A stretch of DNA of 64,000 nt from the NCBI RefSeq assembly GCF_050003625.1, contig NC_134398.1, positions 22,792,622 to 22,856,621 of the forward strand. Reading direction: 5' to 3'. Shown here one piece after another: positions 23,633 to 36,790 of the stretch. How positions within the stretch are numbered: the stretch's first letter is position 1; every line of letters begins with the position of its first letter. Both the position numbers and the translations under genes were made by a program. This stretch comes from Haematobia irritans. Taxonomy: Eukaryota; Arthropoda; Insecta; Diptera; Muscidae. The notes beneath the pieces were generated by a model that made no database searches, was not told the DNA's origin, and saw nothing but the letters and a program-made list of their open reading frames with translations.

Positions 23633-23942
23633 TGCAAATTTTTGTCAAAATTTGATTTTTATAGAAAATTTTGCGAAAAATTTTATTTAATAAAAATTTT
23701 TGTAAATATTTTTTTCTATAGGAAGTTTTGTCAAAATTTTATTTTTATTGATATTTTTATCACTATTTTATTTTTATCGAAAATTTAGTCTAAACTTTAT
23801 TTCTATAGCAATTTTTTTCTAAATTTTATTTCTATAGCAAATTTTGTCGAAATTTTATTTCTATAGAATTTTTTTTTTTAAATTTTATTACTATAGTATA
23901 TTTTAATGAACCCATCTCTTTGGCTAGGAATGAACATAAAAA
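23633..23942 (+). repeat. 310-bp duplicated array end, copy 2
   Basis: The second copy ends in GAACCCATCTCTTTGGCTAG and GAATGAACATAAAA, then passes into single-copy-like DNA. Confidence 0.85.
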
Positions 23943-25714
23943 CCTTAAGGAAAATCCAAAATCTTTAGATCCATATTTTTTAGTGTACCGTAAATTCTCT
24001 AGATCCCGTTCTCGGAAAAAAGAACCCTAACTGGTATGGATATGAATGTCTATATAGGATTCCTTTACTTAAGAATAGCCAATAGGGGTGAGTATGGGTT
24101 GACATTACATGTCTTATAGATATCTAAGAGAGTATGCTTGCGTGTGTGTGTTTGTGTATATAAGAATATATCTCTTATATGGGATTCTATGTTTGTTTGT
24201 TTGTTTGTATATCTACCATAATGATGTATACTCCAAGGAATATACATTTGTTTTTGGTTTTTATATTCCTACACATCATTTTGTTTATTCCTATTGTCTA
24301 TGGTCTATATCTGCATGTATTCTTCTAGGTTTTATGATTGTATAAAACATTAGCATTTGCATTTGTATATGTATCTAACACAGGGAACACACATTTACAA
24401 GATATTGCCAAGAATATATTCATTTCGTTAAGCAAAATGTTTGTATTTCAACATATTTTTTTTTTTTGAGTTGTTCACATTTGCCTAAGTATATGTGACA
24501 CGTAATCACACACACACTAACAGACATTCGAAGTGGGAGGATATACTCTATAGGGTATACTGAGAAAAGAAATCCGTAAGGAAAACCCACCATCATCATC
24601 ATCACCATGATGCTTTTATCTTTTTTTGGTACATTGTTTTCATTTCGATTTGCTTCGTTTGCTTGCGATATCTCTTTAAGTATCCAGGGAAAATTTTGTA
24701 CAAAATATACAAAGGACAATAAATAGCCAAGGACCAAGAACCATGGAAAAAGGAAATCGCTTCAAAATAGATGAGAAAATTGGAAAAATAAACTAAAGAA
24801 GAAGAAGAAAACGACAAAACCTTTTCCATTTCCATCTATTGTTTTGTTAGTAAAATTGAACACAGATTGCCAACAATTATGGAGCAAAGTTCTGCCATGC
24901 AAAAAAAAATCTATTTTCTGTTAAGCCTAACAGTAGACTATAATTTCTCATCAAATTATTTGCTTTACTTAAACTTCTATTTATTGTATTTGTTGCTGTC
25001 CAGTTTTTTTGTTTGCTCTCAGTTTGACAGTAAACTACGCACACAATAAATAAATAGCTAGCAATTTGTAGCGATTATATCATAATCTCATAAAACTTTT
25101 TCAATCAGTGTGAAATTGAAGAATCGTTTAATTATTGCAAGAAAAATTTTTGTGAACTACACGCAAAAGTAGCTCACTTGGATTGGCTTGGTATTGATTC
25201 CGAGCCACAGATGTGCCTTCTTTAAAATAATGACATTTTTTAGCGACCTATCTGGCTTTAAATCTAGGATCAATAAAATTAAAAGTAGGATACGATCTGT
25301 ATCTGTATCATTTATGGAATTTTCATTTTCTGTTTGCAATATATTAGTAAAGCAAAGCTGATGATAACAAATACCAGTTTAAAATTCAATTTGTTACACA
25401 TACTTCAAAGCAAAAAATGTTTTCTTAATTCCCACACAAAACTTTAAACCAAAGATGCTAAGTCTTCAAAATATGTCTTAGCCTCTATTTGAAGCTTTTT
25501 ATCTTAAATCTTAAGATTCAATGTTTCTGTTAATTTAAAGACGATTTCTTCAAATCATAAATGTTTTTTTGACCTATTTTTTATTTTTACTTAACGAAGG
25601 GCAGCAAATTGAAATGTCATTATCGTAGCAAATTATAATTGAAAATGTTCCATATATAATTCAATCGATCATGTATCCCAAAGGTCACCAATCCTCTCGC
25701 AAATGCTATAACAA
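23943..25714. other. single-copy-like DNA with a possible relic
   Basis: No gene is recognised. A trinucleotide run (CATCATCATCATCACC) lies at 24591-24607. The segment 25180-25290 (GGTATTGATTCCGAGCCACAG...CTTTAAAATAATGACATT) resembles 60310-60365 and may be a dispersed repeat. Overlapping minus-strand open frames at 24420-24835 lack any recognisable domain. Confidence 0.4.
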
Positions 25715-28341
25715 AATTTTGTAATTTTTTTTTCTATAGAAAACTTTGTCAACATTTTATTTCTATAGAAAATGTTGTCAAAATTTTATTTCTATAGAAA
25801 ATTTTCTCAAAATATTATTTCTACAGAAAATTTTGTCAAAATGTTATTTCTGTAGAAAATTTTGTCAAAATTTATTTCTATTGAAAATTTTGTCAAAATT
25901 TTATTTCTATAGAAATTTTTGTCAAAATGTTATTTCTATAGAAACTTTTGTTAAAATTTTATTTTCATAGAAATTTTTTTCAATATTTTATTGCTATCAA
26001 AAATTTTGTTAAAATTTTATTTCTGTAGAAAATTTTGTCAAAATTTGACTTCTATAGAAAATTTTGTCAACATTTTATTTCTATTGAAAATTTTGTCAAA
26101 ATTTTATTTCTATAGAAAATTTTGTCCCAATTTTATTTCTATAGAAAATTTTGTCAAAATTTTATTTCTATAGAAAATTTTTTCAAAATTTCATTTCTAT
26201 AGAAAATTTTGTCAAAATTTTATTTCTAATGAAAATTTTGTCAAAATTTTATTCCTAATGAAAATTTTGTCAAAATTTAATTTCTATAGAAACTATGGTC
26301 AAAATTGTAGTTGTATAGAACATTTTGTCAAAATTGTATTTCTATAGAAAATTTTGTTAAAAGTTTATTCCTATAGAAACTTTTGTCAAAATTTTATTTC
26401 TTTAGAAAATTGTGTCAAAATTTTATTTCTATAGAAAATTTTGTCAAAATGTTTTATCTATAGAAAATTTTGTCTAAATTTCATATCTATCGAAAATTTT
26501 GTCAAAATTCTATTTCAATATAAAAGTTTGTCAATTTTTTTTCCATGGAAAATTTTGTGAAAATTATATTTCCGTAGCAAATTTCTATAGAAAATTTTGC
26601 CAATATTTTATTTCTATTGAACATTTTTTTCAAAATTTTATTTCTATAGAAAATTTTTCAAAATTTTATTTCTATAGAAAATATTGTCAAAATTTTATTT
26701 CTATAGAAAATTTTGTCAAAATTTTATTCCTATAGAAATTTTGTCAACATTTTATTTCTATAGAAAATTTTGTTAAAAGTTTATTTCTATATAAAATTTT
26801 TAGCAATGTTTTTTCTTAAAAAAATTTTGTCAGAATTTTATTTCTATTGAAAATTTTTTCAAAATCGTATTTCTATAGACTCTTTTGTTAAAATTTTATC
26901 TTCATTGAAAATTTGTTCAATATTTTACTGCTATCAAAAATTTTGTTAAAATTTTATTTCTATAGAAAATTTTGTCAACATTTTATTTCTATAGAAAACT
27001 TTGTCAAAACTTTATTTCTATTGAAAATTTTGTCAAAATTCAATTGCTCTGGAAAAATTTTGTGAAAATCACATTTTTATAAAAAAATTTGTCAAAGTTT
27101 GACTTCTATAGAAAATTTTGTAAAAATTTTATTTCTTTAGAAAATGTGTTTATTTATTTCTATTAAAAATTTAGTCTAAATTTTATTTCTATAGAAAATT
27201 TTTTCACAATTTTATTTCTACAGAAAATTTTTTCCCTATTTTATTTCTATAAAAAAACTTTGTGAAAATTATATTTCCCTAGCAAATTTTGTCAAAATTC
27301 TATTTCTATAGAAAATTTTGTCAGAATTTTTTTCTTTAGAAAATGTATTTATTTATTTCTATAAAAAATTTTGTCTAAATTTTATTTCTATAGAAAATTT
27401 TGTCCAATTTTATTTCTACGGAAATTTTTTTCAAAATTTTATTTCTATAGAAAATTATGTTAAAATTTTATTTCTATAGAATATTTTATCAAAATTTTAT
27501 TTCTATTGAAAATTTTGTCCCGATTTTATTTCTATAGAAAATTTTGTCAAAATTCTATTTCTATAGAAAATTTTGTCAATATTTTATTTTTATCGAAAAA
27601 TTTTTTTTCAAAAATTTTATTTCTATAGAAAATTTTGTCAATATTTTATTTTTATCCAAATTTTTTTTCAAAATTTTATTTCTATAGAAAATTTTGTCAA
27701 AATTTTATTTCTATAGAAAATGTATTTATTTATTTCTATAAGAAATGTTGTCTTAATTTTATTTCTATAGAAAATGTTGTCTTAATTTTATTTCTACAGA
27801 AAATTTTTTCCCAATTTTATTTCTATAAAAAAACTTTGTGAACATCCTATTTCCCTAACAAATTTTGTCAAAATTCTATTTCTATAGAAAATTTTGTCTA
27901 AATTTTATTTCTATAGAAAATTTTGTCCCAATTTTATTTCTATAGAAAATTTTGTCAAAATTCTATTTCTATAGAAATTTTTTTCAATATTTTATTTCTA
28001 TAGAAAATTTTTTCAAAATTTCATTTCTATAGAAAATCTTGTCAAAATTTTATTTCTATTGAAAATGTTGTCAAAATTGTATTTCTATTGAAAATTTTGT
28101 CAAAATTGTAGTTGTATAGAAAATTTTGTCACAATTGTATTTCTATAGAAAATTTTGTTAAATTTCATTTTTATAGAAAATTTTGTCAAAATTTTATTTC
28201 TATAGGAAATTTTGTCAAAATTTTATATCTACAGAACATTTTGTCAAAATTTCATATCTATCGAAAATTTTGTCAAAATTCTATTTCAATATAAAAGTTT
28301 GTCAATTTATATAAATAAGGTCAAACTTTTATTTCTATAAA
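25715..28341 (-). repeat. 29-bp satellite block, '-' orientation (2.6 kb)
   Basis: This is the longest uninterrupted array in the window. Higher-order copies are evident: the string AAATGTATTTATTTATTTCT recurs near 27147, 27346 and 27718 with matching surroundings. The phrase TTTCATATCTATCGAAAATT recurs at 26478 and 28250. The array ends at a complete head. Confidence 0.93.
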
Positions 28342-28460
28342 AATTGAAATACCTCTTAGTTGGAGTGGAATATTTTGCAAAATCTACCAAAACTTAAAAA
28401 AAATCTAGCAAACAGTAAAAAATCTACATTTTTGGTAGTATTCTACCAACTGTGGCAACC
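28342..28460 (-). mobile_element. array head 3 (reverse)
   Basis: Read in reverse, it runs GGTTGCCACAGTTGGTAGAA, TACTGTTTGCTAGATT, GGTAGATTTTGCAAAATATT, CCACTCCAACTAAGAGGTAT, then array. It is one of the two most complete heads, with 63119. Confidence 0.85.
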
Positions 28461-28798
28461 ATGCCACAGTTGGCAACTGTGCATTATTTGCCATAGACAC
28501 CATGTGGCTACATCTTAAGGATTGATTTTCAAAGTCTCAAACACCGGCTGAAAATCTGCTACTTTTATCTCCATGGATTCGCAATAACACTTTTTGGACT
28601 CTGGCTATTAGTTAACGTCTCAAACCTTAAACAAAGTCCAGACACTTACATCTCTTTGGAATCGCAGACTCTGTCCATAGGAAAAAGTCCAAAACGCTTG
28701 ATGATGTTGGCCACTTTAATATTTTAAAAATTGCATTAATCTGCTCTTAGGACAAAACCTTAAACGTTCACGTTGGGATAGGCTAGCAGCCCGATATT
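28461..28798. other. non-coding DNA, no clear feature
   Basis: No reading frame or repeat unit is established. It contains CCATAGACACCATGTGGCTA, similar to the AAAGACACCATGTGTCTA segment of branch C, so part may be a branch C relic. Confidence 0.35.
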
Positions 28799-29395
28799 TA
28801 TACCCTGTACCACACAGTGGAACAGGGTATTATAAGTTAGTGCAATACCCAAAAGGAGAAGTGTTCTTGGCAATAACGCTCAAGGTTGGCCCTTGAGACT
28901 ATCTAGCCACATCCGTCAGTTAGGGCCGGTCCCTGAGTCGATATCCCCATGTCCGTCCGTCTATGAACATATTTTTGTATTCAAAGTCCAGATCGCAGTT
29001 TTGTTCCAATCGACATCAAATTTGCCACAAGTATCTATTTTGGGCCAGAATAGAACCCTTAAGATTTTGGAAGAAATCGTTAAAAATTTCATTCCGATTT
29101 AGTTGAAATTGTGCACGGAGAATAGAATTAACATTTTAGTTTAGCATGCCAAATTTGATCAAAATCGTTTCAGATTTAGATGCATATGACAACGTTGGCC
29201 AAACTTTCATTCTGAAAATTTTGAAATTTTGCACAGACAGTGCAATTAAAATTTTAGCATTGTGTGGCAGATCTGGTTAACATTGGCTCAAACTTAGACA
29301 AGACCCCATATATAGATTCTTCCGATTTTGGCAAATATAGCCAAAATTCTCACATTTTCCTTTTAAAATTGCCACTGCATAATTAAAAGATCCCC
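28799..29395 (-). mobile_element. branch C element, reverse orientation, decayed
   Basis: It starts TATACCCTGTACCACACAGTGG...CAGGGTATTATA, then GTCCGTCCGTC and GTCCAGATCGCAGTTTT, which are the reverse complement of the branch C end. Later units are degraded (CCCCATATATAGATTC). The far end fades near ATTGCCACTGCATAATTAAA, which corresponds to the 5' part of the copy at 15110. Confidence 0.75.
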
Positions 29396-30594
29396 AAAAT
29401 AAAATGAAGTTTCATTTAGGTTTGCGGCTTATTCATAACACCGTAAATTTATGTCATCTACATAAGTTCACTTTCTACTTACACCAAAATCCATTTCAAT
29501 AAAATGCCATTACCTGGAAGTAAAAAAAAAAAAAAAAACAACAAAAATGTGGTAAACAAATGTTAAAATATTTTATTTCAAAAATAGTCATCAATTATTT
29601 ATGCATCTAACACTAATACTTTTCAATTTCCCTTAGGAGAGAGAGAGAGGGAGAGACCGGGAGGAGAAAAACAAACCACAAAGACTTGTGGTTATTTTGG
29701 TTAAAATATAATCTTCTCTTATTGCCGCAATGCTGATGGGCCAATGTCGCCCACTAACCGAAGGATCAGGCAAAAGTCAAGCATACAATTTACGACAGAA
29801 TGCAGATGAAATAAATTATTAAACGTTGAAAGGCCTCACCAATATTTTATAGCTATTTGCACCCAGGATAAATATAAAGGCAAACATGTGATGCTATGGT
29901 GGCGGCGGCTAAAAGGTACTGCTCATTGCCCATAGAAAGTATGCTAAAGCCAAACTCGCACACATCGAGACACATATCTCTCTCTCTCTCTCTATGCACA
30001 AAATGAACAAATAAAGGAAACGGAAATACGAAAAACCACTTAAGCTACTAACACTTGTATACCGCAAATTCTGGCCATTTACGAAAAGGACAAAATTTTG
30101 TTATTGCCCTGATCTGGTCTAACCGATATGAATAGATGTGGGTATGCCGACCATGTCAGCCAATCGGAGGATTTTTAGATAGAAGGCAAATATTTGAAAA
30201 ACATATGACGCTTGAATGACTATATTTAACAAAAAAAAAAAAAATAAAAAAACATACTATGCAAATCCATACATCCATATACATTATAATAATAGAACGT
30301 GTTCTAAAATATATGGGTGTCAAAAATGTTTAATGTATGTGTGTTTATCTATCATACACATTAACACCAGGGATGGCAAATTCAATAAAAAAAAAATACA
30401 AAAAATGTATTTTTTTTTGAGCGAAAAACAACTTTTCAAAAAATTTCAACATGACTACCATTGGAAGATAATTGTCAAGAGCTCCTTTGGACTGAATTTT
30501 AAAGAAATGAAAATTTTGTTTGTCAACTCCTCAATTTTAAATATTTTTTTGTTTTAGTTTTATATCCGCTTACAAGGCCTACCGTAGTATTGTA
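29396..30594. other. single-copy-like DNA with microsatellites
   Basis: It has an A-run (29522-29540), a GAGAGA tract (29636-29656) and a TCTC tract (29977-29992). No gene is supported. The open frame at 30216-30557 begins in an A-rich tract and has no recognisable domain. Confidence 0.45.
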
Positions 30595-30665
30595 ATCACA
30601 GTCTCTACAGTTGGTAAAATTATACTGTTTGCTAGATTGGTAGAATTCATGGTAATTCATAAATT
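30595..30665 (+). mobile_element. array head 4
   Basis: CACAGTCTCTACAGTTGG, then TTGCTAGATTGGTAGAATTC, passing into '+' units. Part of the head is missing. Confidence 0.7.
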
Positions 30666-31919
30666 TTTCTATAGACAAATGACAATACATTTTTGCAAAA
30701 ATTTTCTATAGAAATAAAATTTTTACAAAATCTTCAATAGAAATAAAATTTTAACAAAATTTTCTACAGAAATAAAATTTTGACAGAAATGCCTATAGAA
30801 ATAAAACTGTCTATGGTATTTCCATAAAAAATTTTCTATTGCAAAAAAAAAAAGTTGGCAAAATTTTCAACAGAAATAGAATTTTGACAATAATTTCTAC
30901 CGAAATAAAAATATGACAAAAGTTTCTATAGAAATAAAATGTTGGCAAAATTTTCTACCGAAACAAAATTTTGACAAAATTTTCCATAGAAATAACATTT
31001 TGAGAAAATTTTCTATAGAAAAAAATGTTGGTAAAAATTTCTATAGAAATATAATTTTGACAACAATTTCTACGGAAATAAAATTATGACAAAATTTGCT
31101 ATAGAAATAAAATTTTGACAGAATTTTCTATTGAAAAAAAAAAAATTTTTAAAAAATTTTCTATAGAAAAAAAATTGACAAAATTTTCTATAGAAATAAA
31201 ATTTTGACAAAATTTTCTATTGAAAAAAAAAATCACAAAATTTTCTATAGAAAAAAAATTGACAAAATTTTCTATAGAAAAAAAATTGACAATATTTTCT
31301 ATAGAAATAAAATTTTGACAAAAATTTCTATTGAAAAAAAATTCACAAAATTTTCTGTAGAAAAAAAATTGACAAAATTTTCTATAGAAATAAAATTTTG
31401 ACAAAATTTTTTAAAGAAATAAAATTTTTAAAAAAAATTTCTATAGAAATAGAATTTTGACAATATTTTCTACCGAAATAAAATTTTGGCACAATTTTCT
31501 ATAGAAATAAAAATTTGACAAAATTTTTTATAGAAACAAAGTTTTTATAAAATTGTCTATAGAAATAGATTTTTGACAATATTTTCTACCGAAATAAAAT
31601 TTTGACACAATTTTCTATAGAAATAAAAATTTGACAAAATTTATTATAGAAATAAAATTTTCTACAGAAATTCAATTTTGACAATATTTTCTACCGAAAT
31701 AAAAATTTGACAAAATTTTTTATAGAAATAAAATCTTCTATAGAAATTGAATTTTGACAATATTTTTTACAGAAATAAAATTTTGACAAAATTTTCTATA
31801 GAAATAAAGTTTAGACAAAATTTGCTGTAGAAATAATATTTTGACAAAATTTTCTATAAAAATAAAATAGTGATACAATTTTCAATAGAAATAAAATTTT
31901 GACAAAATGTTCTAACGAA
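30666..31919 (+). repeat. 29-bp satellite block, '+' orientation
   Basis: Units read TATAGAAATAAAATTTTGAC. A set of shortened units GAAAAAAAATTGACAAAATT recurs at 31167-31400, giving open frames on both strands that are artefacts. Confidence 0.92.
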
Positions 31920-32250
31920 AAACAAGTAAGGAAAGTCTAAAGTCAGGCGGGCCGACTATATTACCCCCACTTTGTAGATCTAAATTGTCGATACCATTAC
32001 TTCCATTTTCTTCCAAAATCAACAGGGTTCTATCCTGAGTCGTTCTATTTGAAGTCGATTGGACTAAAACTGCGACCTAGACTTTGATCACAAAAATGTG
32101 TTCACAGACAGATATGGCTATGTCGACTCAGGAGCCCAACCTGAGCATTTTTGGCAAAGACACCATGTGTCTATCTCGTCTCCTTCTGGGTGTTGCAAAC
32201 ATATGCACTAACTTATAATAACCTGTTCCACAGTGTGGCGCAGGGTATAA
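31920..32250 (+). mobile_element. internally deleted branch B/C element
   Basis: It carries the B head (AACAAGTAAGGAAAGTCTAA, slightly shortened hairpin) joined after about 80 bp to a C-type end (GTGTTCACAGACAG...CACCATGTGTCTA...CAGGGTATA). All 153-bp units are lost. With both ends and only about 330 bp, it marks the outer limits of the element. It lies inside a '+' 29-bp array. Confidence 0.85.
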
Positions 32251-32856
32251 AAAAATATTAGCAATATTTTCTTTAGAAATAGATTTTTTACAATATTTTC
32301 TTTAGAAATAAAATTTTGACAAAATTTTCTTTAGAAATAAAATTTTGACAAAATATTCTATAGAAATAAAATTTTGACAAAATTTTTGTAGAAATAAAAT
32401 TTGACACAATTGTCAATAATACATTTTTTTGTGACAACATTTTCTATGAATATAACATTTGCCAAAATTTCCTACAAAAATAAATTTTTGACAAAATTTT
32501 GACAAAATTTTCTATAGAAATAAAATTCTGACAAAATCTTCGATAGAAATAGACTTTTGACAATATTTTCTATCAAAATAAAATTATGGCAAAATTTTCT
32601 ATAGAACTAAAAGTTTGACAAAATTTTCTATATAAAATTTTTCTATATAAAAAATTTTGACAAAATTTTTTATAGAAATAAAATTTTACCAAAATTTTCA
32701 ATAACAAAAAACCAAATTTTTTACAAAATCTTCTATGACAAATTTTCAGAATTTTGAAAAAAATTTCAATAGAAATTAAATTTTGACAACATTTTATACA
32801 AAAAAAAAAAACAATTTTGAAAAATATTTTTATAGATATAATTTTTTTTTTATTTT
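32251..32856 (+). repeat. 29-bp satellite block, '+' orientation
   Basis: The array resumes after the deleted element with degenerate units and CTTTAGAAATA variants. Confidence 0.85.
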
Positions 32857-34341
32857 TTATACCCACCACCATAGGATGGGGGGTATATTAACTTTGTCAT
32901 TCCGTTTGTAACACATCGAAATATTGCTCTAAGACCCCATAAAGTATATATATTCTGGGTCGTGGTGAAATTCTGAGTCGATCTGAGAATGTCCGTCCGT
33001 CCGTCTGTTGAAATCACGCTTACTTCCGAACGAAACAAGCTATCGACTTGAAACTTGGCACAAGTAGTTGTTATTGATGTAGGTCGGACGGTATTGCAAA
33101 TGGGCCATATCGGTCCACTTTTACGTATAGCCCCCATATAAACGGACCCTCAGATTTGGCTTGCGAATCCACTAAGAGAAGCAAATTTCATCGGATCCGG
33201 CTGAAATTTGGTACATGGTGTTAGTATATGGTCTCTAACAACCATGCAAAAATTGGTCCACATCGGTCCATAATTATATATAGCCCCCATATAAACCGAT
33301 CCGCCGATTTGGCTTGCGAGGCCCCTAAGAGAAGCAAATTTCATCCGATCCGGCTGAAATTTGGTACATGGTGTCAGTATATGGCCTCTAACAACCGTGC
33401 AAAAATTGGTCCACATCGGTCCATAATTATATATAGCCCCCATATAAACCGATCCCCCGATTTGGCTTGCGAGGCCTCTAAGAGAAGCAAATTTCATCCG
33501 ATCCGGCTGAAATTTTGTACGTGATGTTAGTATATGGTCTATAACAACCATGCAAAAATTGGTCCACATCGGTCAATAATTATATATAGCCCCCATATAA
33601 ACCGATCACCAGATTTGACCTCCGGATCCTGTTGGAAGACCAAAATTCATCTGATTCAGTTGAAATTTGGTACGTGGTGTTAATATATGGCCTCAAACTC
33701 CCATGCAAAAATTGGTCGATATCGGTCCATAATTATATATAGGCCCCATATAAACCGATCCCCAGATTTGACCTCCAGAGCCCCTTGGAAGAGCAAAATT
33801 CTTGCCATTCGGTTGAAATTTGGTACGTGATGTTAGTATATGGTATCCAACAACCATGCAGGAATTGGTTCCTATCAGTCCATAATTATATATAGCTCCC
33901 ATATAAACCGATCCCCAGATTTGACCTCCGGTGCCTTTTGGAGAAGCAAAATTCATCCGATACGCTTGAAATTTGGTACGTGGTGGTAGTATATGATATT
34001 TAATAGCCATGCCAAAAGTGGTCCATATCAGTCCATAATCGTACATAGCCCCATATAAACCGATCCCGAGATTTGGTTTTGGAACCTCTTGGAAGAGCAA
34101 ATTTCATCCGAGTGAGTTGAAATTTGGTACATTGTGCTAGTATATGGTCGTTAATAACCATGCCTAACTAGGTTCATATCGGTCTATAGTTATATATGGC
34201 CCTCAGATAAATCGATCCCCAATCACACAAAAATTGGTCTATATCAAGTTCATAATTGTATATAGCCCCCATATAAGCGACCCCCATATTTCAATTCTGG
34301 CTCTCTACGTACAAAAAGTCCATATCGATTCGTAATTATTC
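32857..34341 (-). mobile_element. branch A element, second copy
   Basis: It begins TATACCCACCACCATAGG, then TTAACTTTGTCATTCCG and GTCCGTCCGTC, followed by about eight 153-bp units. The anchor TCATCCGATCC (or variant) starts at 33188, 33341, 33494, 33647, 33800 and 33953, all 153 bp apart, then 34104 (151 bp), after which units decay. Minus-strand frames at 33150-33569 and 33693-34100 repeat the same 51-residue unit as in 2701-3890. The GAGCCTCTTGG element in the earlier copy is often GGCCCCTAAGAG here, so the two copies belong to different sub-branches. Confidence 0.85.
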
Positions 34342-35550
34342 GTTGACAAAATTTTTTATTGAACTAAAATTTTGACAACATTTTCTACAGAAATAAAATT
34401 TTTACAAAATTTTCTACAGAAATAAAATTTTGACAAAATTTTCTATAGAAATAAAATTGGGAAAAAATTTTCTGTAGAAATAAACTTTTGACAAAATTTT
34501 CTATAGAAATAAAATTTTGAGAAAATTTTCTATAGAAATATAATGTTGAAAAAAAAAATTCTATAGAAATACAATTTTGAGGAAATTTTCTTTGGAAATA
34601 AAATAGTAACAAAATTTTCCGTAGAAATACAATTTTCACAAAATTTTCTATTGAAATAAACTATAGAAATATGAATAAATTTTTTCCATAAAAATTTTCT
34701 ACAGCAAAGAAAAGTTGGTTTTCTAGCGACATAAAATTTTGACTATATATTCTACCGAAATAAAATTTTGACAAAATTTTCTATAGAAAAAAAATTTTGG
34801 CAAAATTTTCTGTAGAAATAAGATTTTGGCAAAATTTTCTGTAGAAATAAAATTTTAACAAAATTTTTATAGAAATGAAATTTTTACAAAAATTTTTATC
34901 GAACTAAAATTTTGACAACATTTTCTGTAGCAATAGAATTTTGACAATATTTTCTATAGAAATAAAATTCTGACAAAATTTTCGATAGAAATAGACTTAT
35001 GACAATATTTTCTATCAAAATAAAATTATGGCAAAATTTTCTATAGAAATAAAATTTAACAAAATTTTCTATATAAATAAAAATTTAACAAAATTTTCTA
35101 TAGAAATAAAATGTTGACAAATTTGTTTATAGAAATAAAATTTTTACAAAATTTTCAATAATAAAAAAACAATTTTTTAAAAAATTTTCTATGACAAAAT
35201 TTCCGTTAAAAATAAAATGTTGACAAAATTTTCTACAGAAATAGCATTTTGACAAATTTTTCTATGGAAATAAAATTTTGACAAAGTTTTCTACAGAAAA
35301 AGAATTTTGAAAAATGTTCTATAGGAATAAAATTTTGACAAAATTTTCTATAGAAATAAAATTTTAACAAAATTTTCTATACAAAAAAAATGTTTACAAA
35401 ATTTTTCTACCGAAATAACATTTTGACAATTTTTTCTACAGAAATAGAATGTTGACAGAATTTTCTATAGAAATAAAATTTTGACAAAATTTTCTATAAA
35501 AAGAAAATTTTGACAAAACTCTCTGAAAAAATAAATTTTTGCAAAATAAT
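34342..35550 (+). repeat. 29-bp satellite block, '+' orientation
   Basis: The array continues on the far side of the branch A element. Variants include GACAACATTTTCTACAG and GAGAAAATTTTC. A TTTTTGGTAAGATTTTC at the right edge could be a head remnant, but it is on the wrong side for the polarity rule and I do not call it. Confidence 0.9.
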
Positions 35551-36790
35551 ATTTTTTTGTTAGTTTTTGGTAAGATTTTCTCCAAATGTTCATAGATTAT
35601 TTTTGTCTCAAGTTTCTACCGTGACTGTAATGGTTCGCAGTATTTTGCTTCTTATCTATGATTACTTCTTATCTAGAAAGTGTTCGTGTGGAAGTGTAAT
35701 ATAGAATAGTCTTAAAATTCAAGAAAATCGTGTTTTTGACTATGGCGTTTAAAAAATCGAGATTTTCTTCCCGCATTAATTTGTCTGTTTGTAAAAGACT
35801 ATAAGCAAATAAGTTTGTCAAGGCTTTCTCAAAATATTAAAATATTTTGTCGAAACTATTGTACCATAAATCTGATATCGGCTCAAAAATTACTACACAA
35901 AAGTTTAGTACCTTCATTCGCGCGGATACTACGTTACCGACCAGCGTGAAAAAGTATTGGAAAAAGTTCTATAGTACTGCAGTTTCCATCTCTGATTCAC
36001 ACATATACTTAGGGAGAATGAGAGGGAGAGAGAGTCATGCCAAACACCCAGCACTAGGTTAACAAGTTCTCCACATAGCAAGCAAACATTCACTAACTTA
36101 CACACATGCACATACACTATCCTTAAAAAAAAACTCACATATATCCATAAGTAATCTTGCCATTCAAATATTGTCTAAAAGTCATGGGAAACTGGGACCC
36201 CCTTTAAGGATTTGGACATCATCACTTTCATAACTGTGGAAATGTGGATATGTGAAATATGGATGAAGTTCACAAAGCGATACTTTAAATATAATATTTG
36301 GTCTATATATATTTTTCCTTTTTTTTTTGGATATTGGACTTTTGGCAAAATTTCTCGTGTGCCATGCAAAGGAAACGGATATTGCATTGCCATAGCCAAA
36401 AAAAGAATTAACCCACGTTCATATAGCAAGTTATGATTATTTAAAAAAAATCCTTAAAAATGCCAAAAGTTCAATAGTGAAAAGTCATAGTCGTCTGTAC
36501 ATATGCTTGGCTATAATTTTTGTTTGGTCCATAACTCTGGCTGCCAATAAAAGACCACTCACACACACAAATTTTATATGAACTTTTTCTGTTGTTCTTG
36601 CCAACAAAGGATATCCGGTTTAACATGTGCTGAAATGCATTGCCATATTCTAATAAGGAAATTTTCTTTTTTTTTTTTGCAAATGTTGCATGATTTATGT
36701 TTCTTTTAGCAAATGTGTGAAAAAAAGTTCATCAAAATCACTTTTTTCTATTGGTCAACGAAAGGAAGCAAAAAGGCACATAGGCAAGGC
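35551..36790. other. single-copy-like DNA
   Basis: No gene or repeat is recognised. A GAGAGGGAGAGAGAG tract lies near 36017-36034. Overlapping open frames on opposite strands (35847-36138, 36175-36436) show no recognisable domain. Confidence 0.45.

Noticed and set aside
25715..28341. CRISPR-like regular spacing of short palindromic repeats
   Set aside because: The units are contiguous, with no unique spacers, in fly-like nuclear DNA. It is a degenerate satellite.
31920..31990. GTCGGGCGGGGCCGAC-type hairpin (31920 and the other B heads), considered as a transcription terminator
   Set aside because: It is a constant part of the dispersed B element head and the context is eukaryotic.
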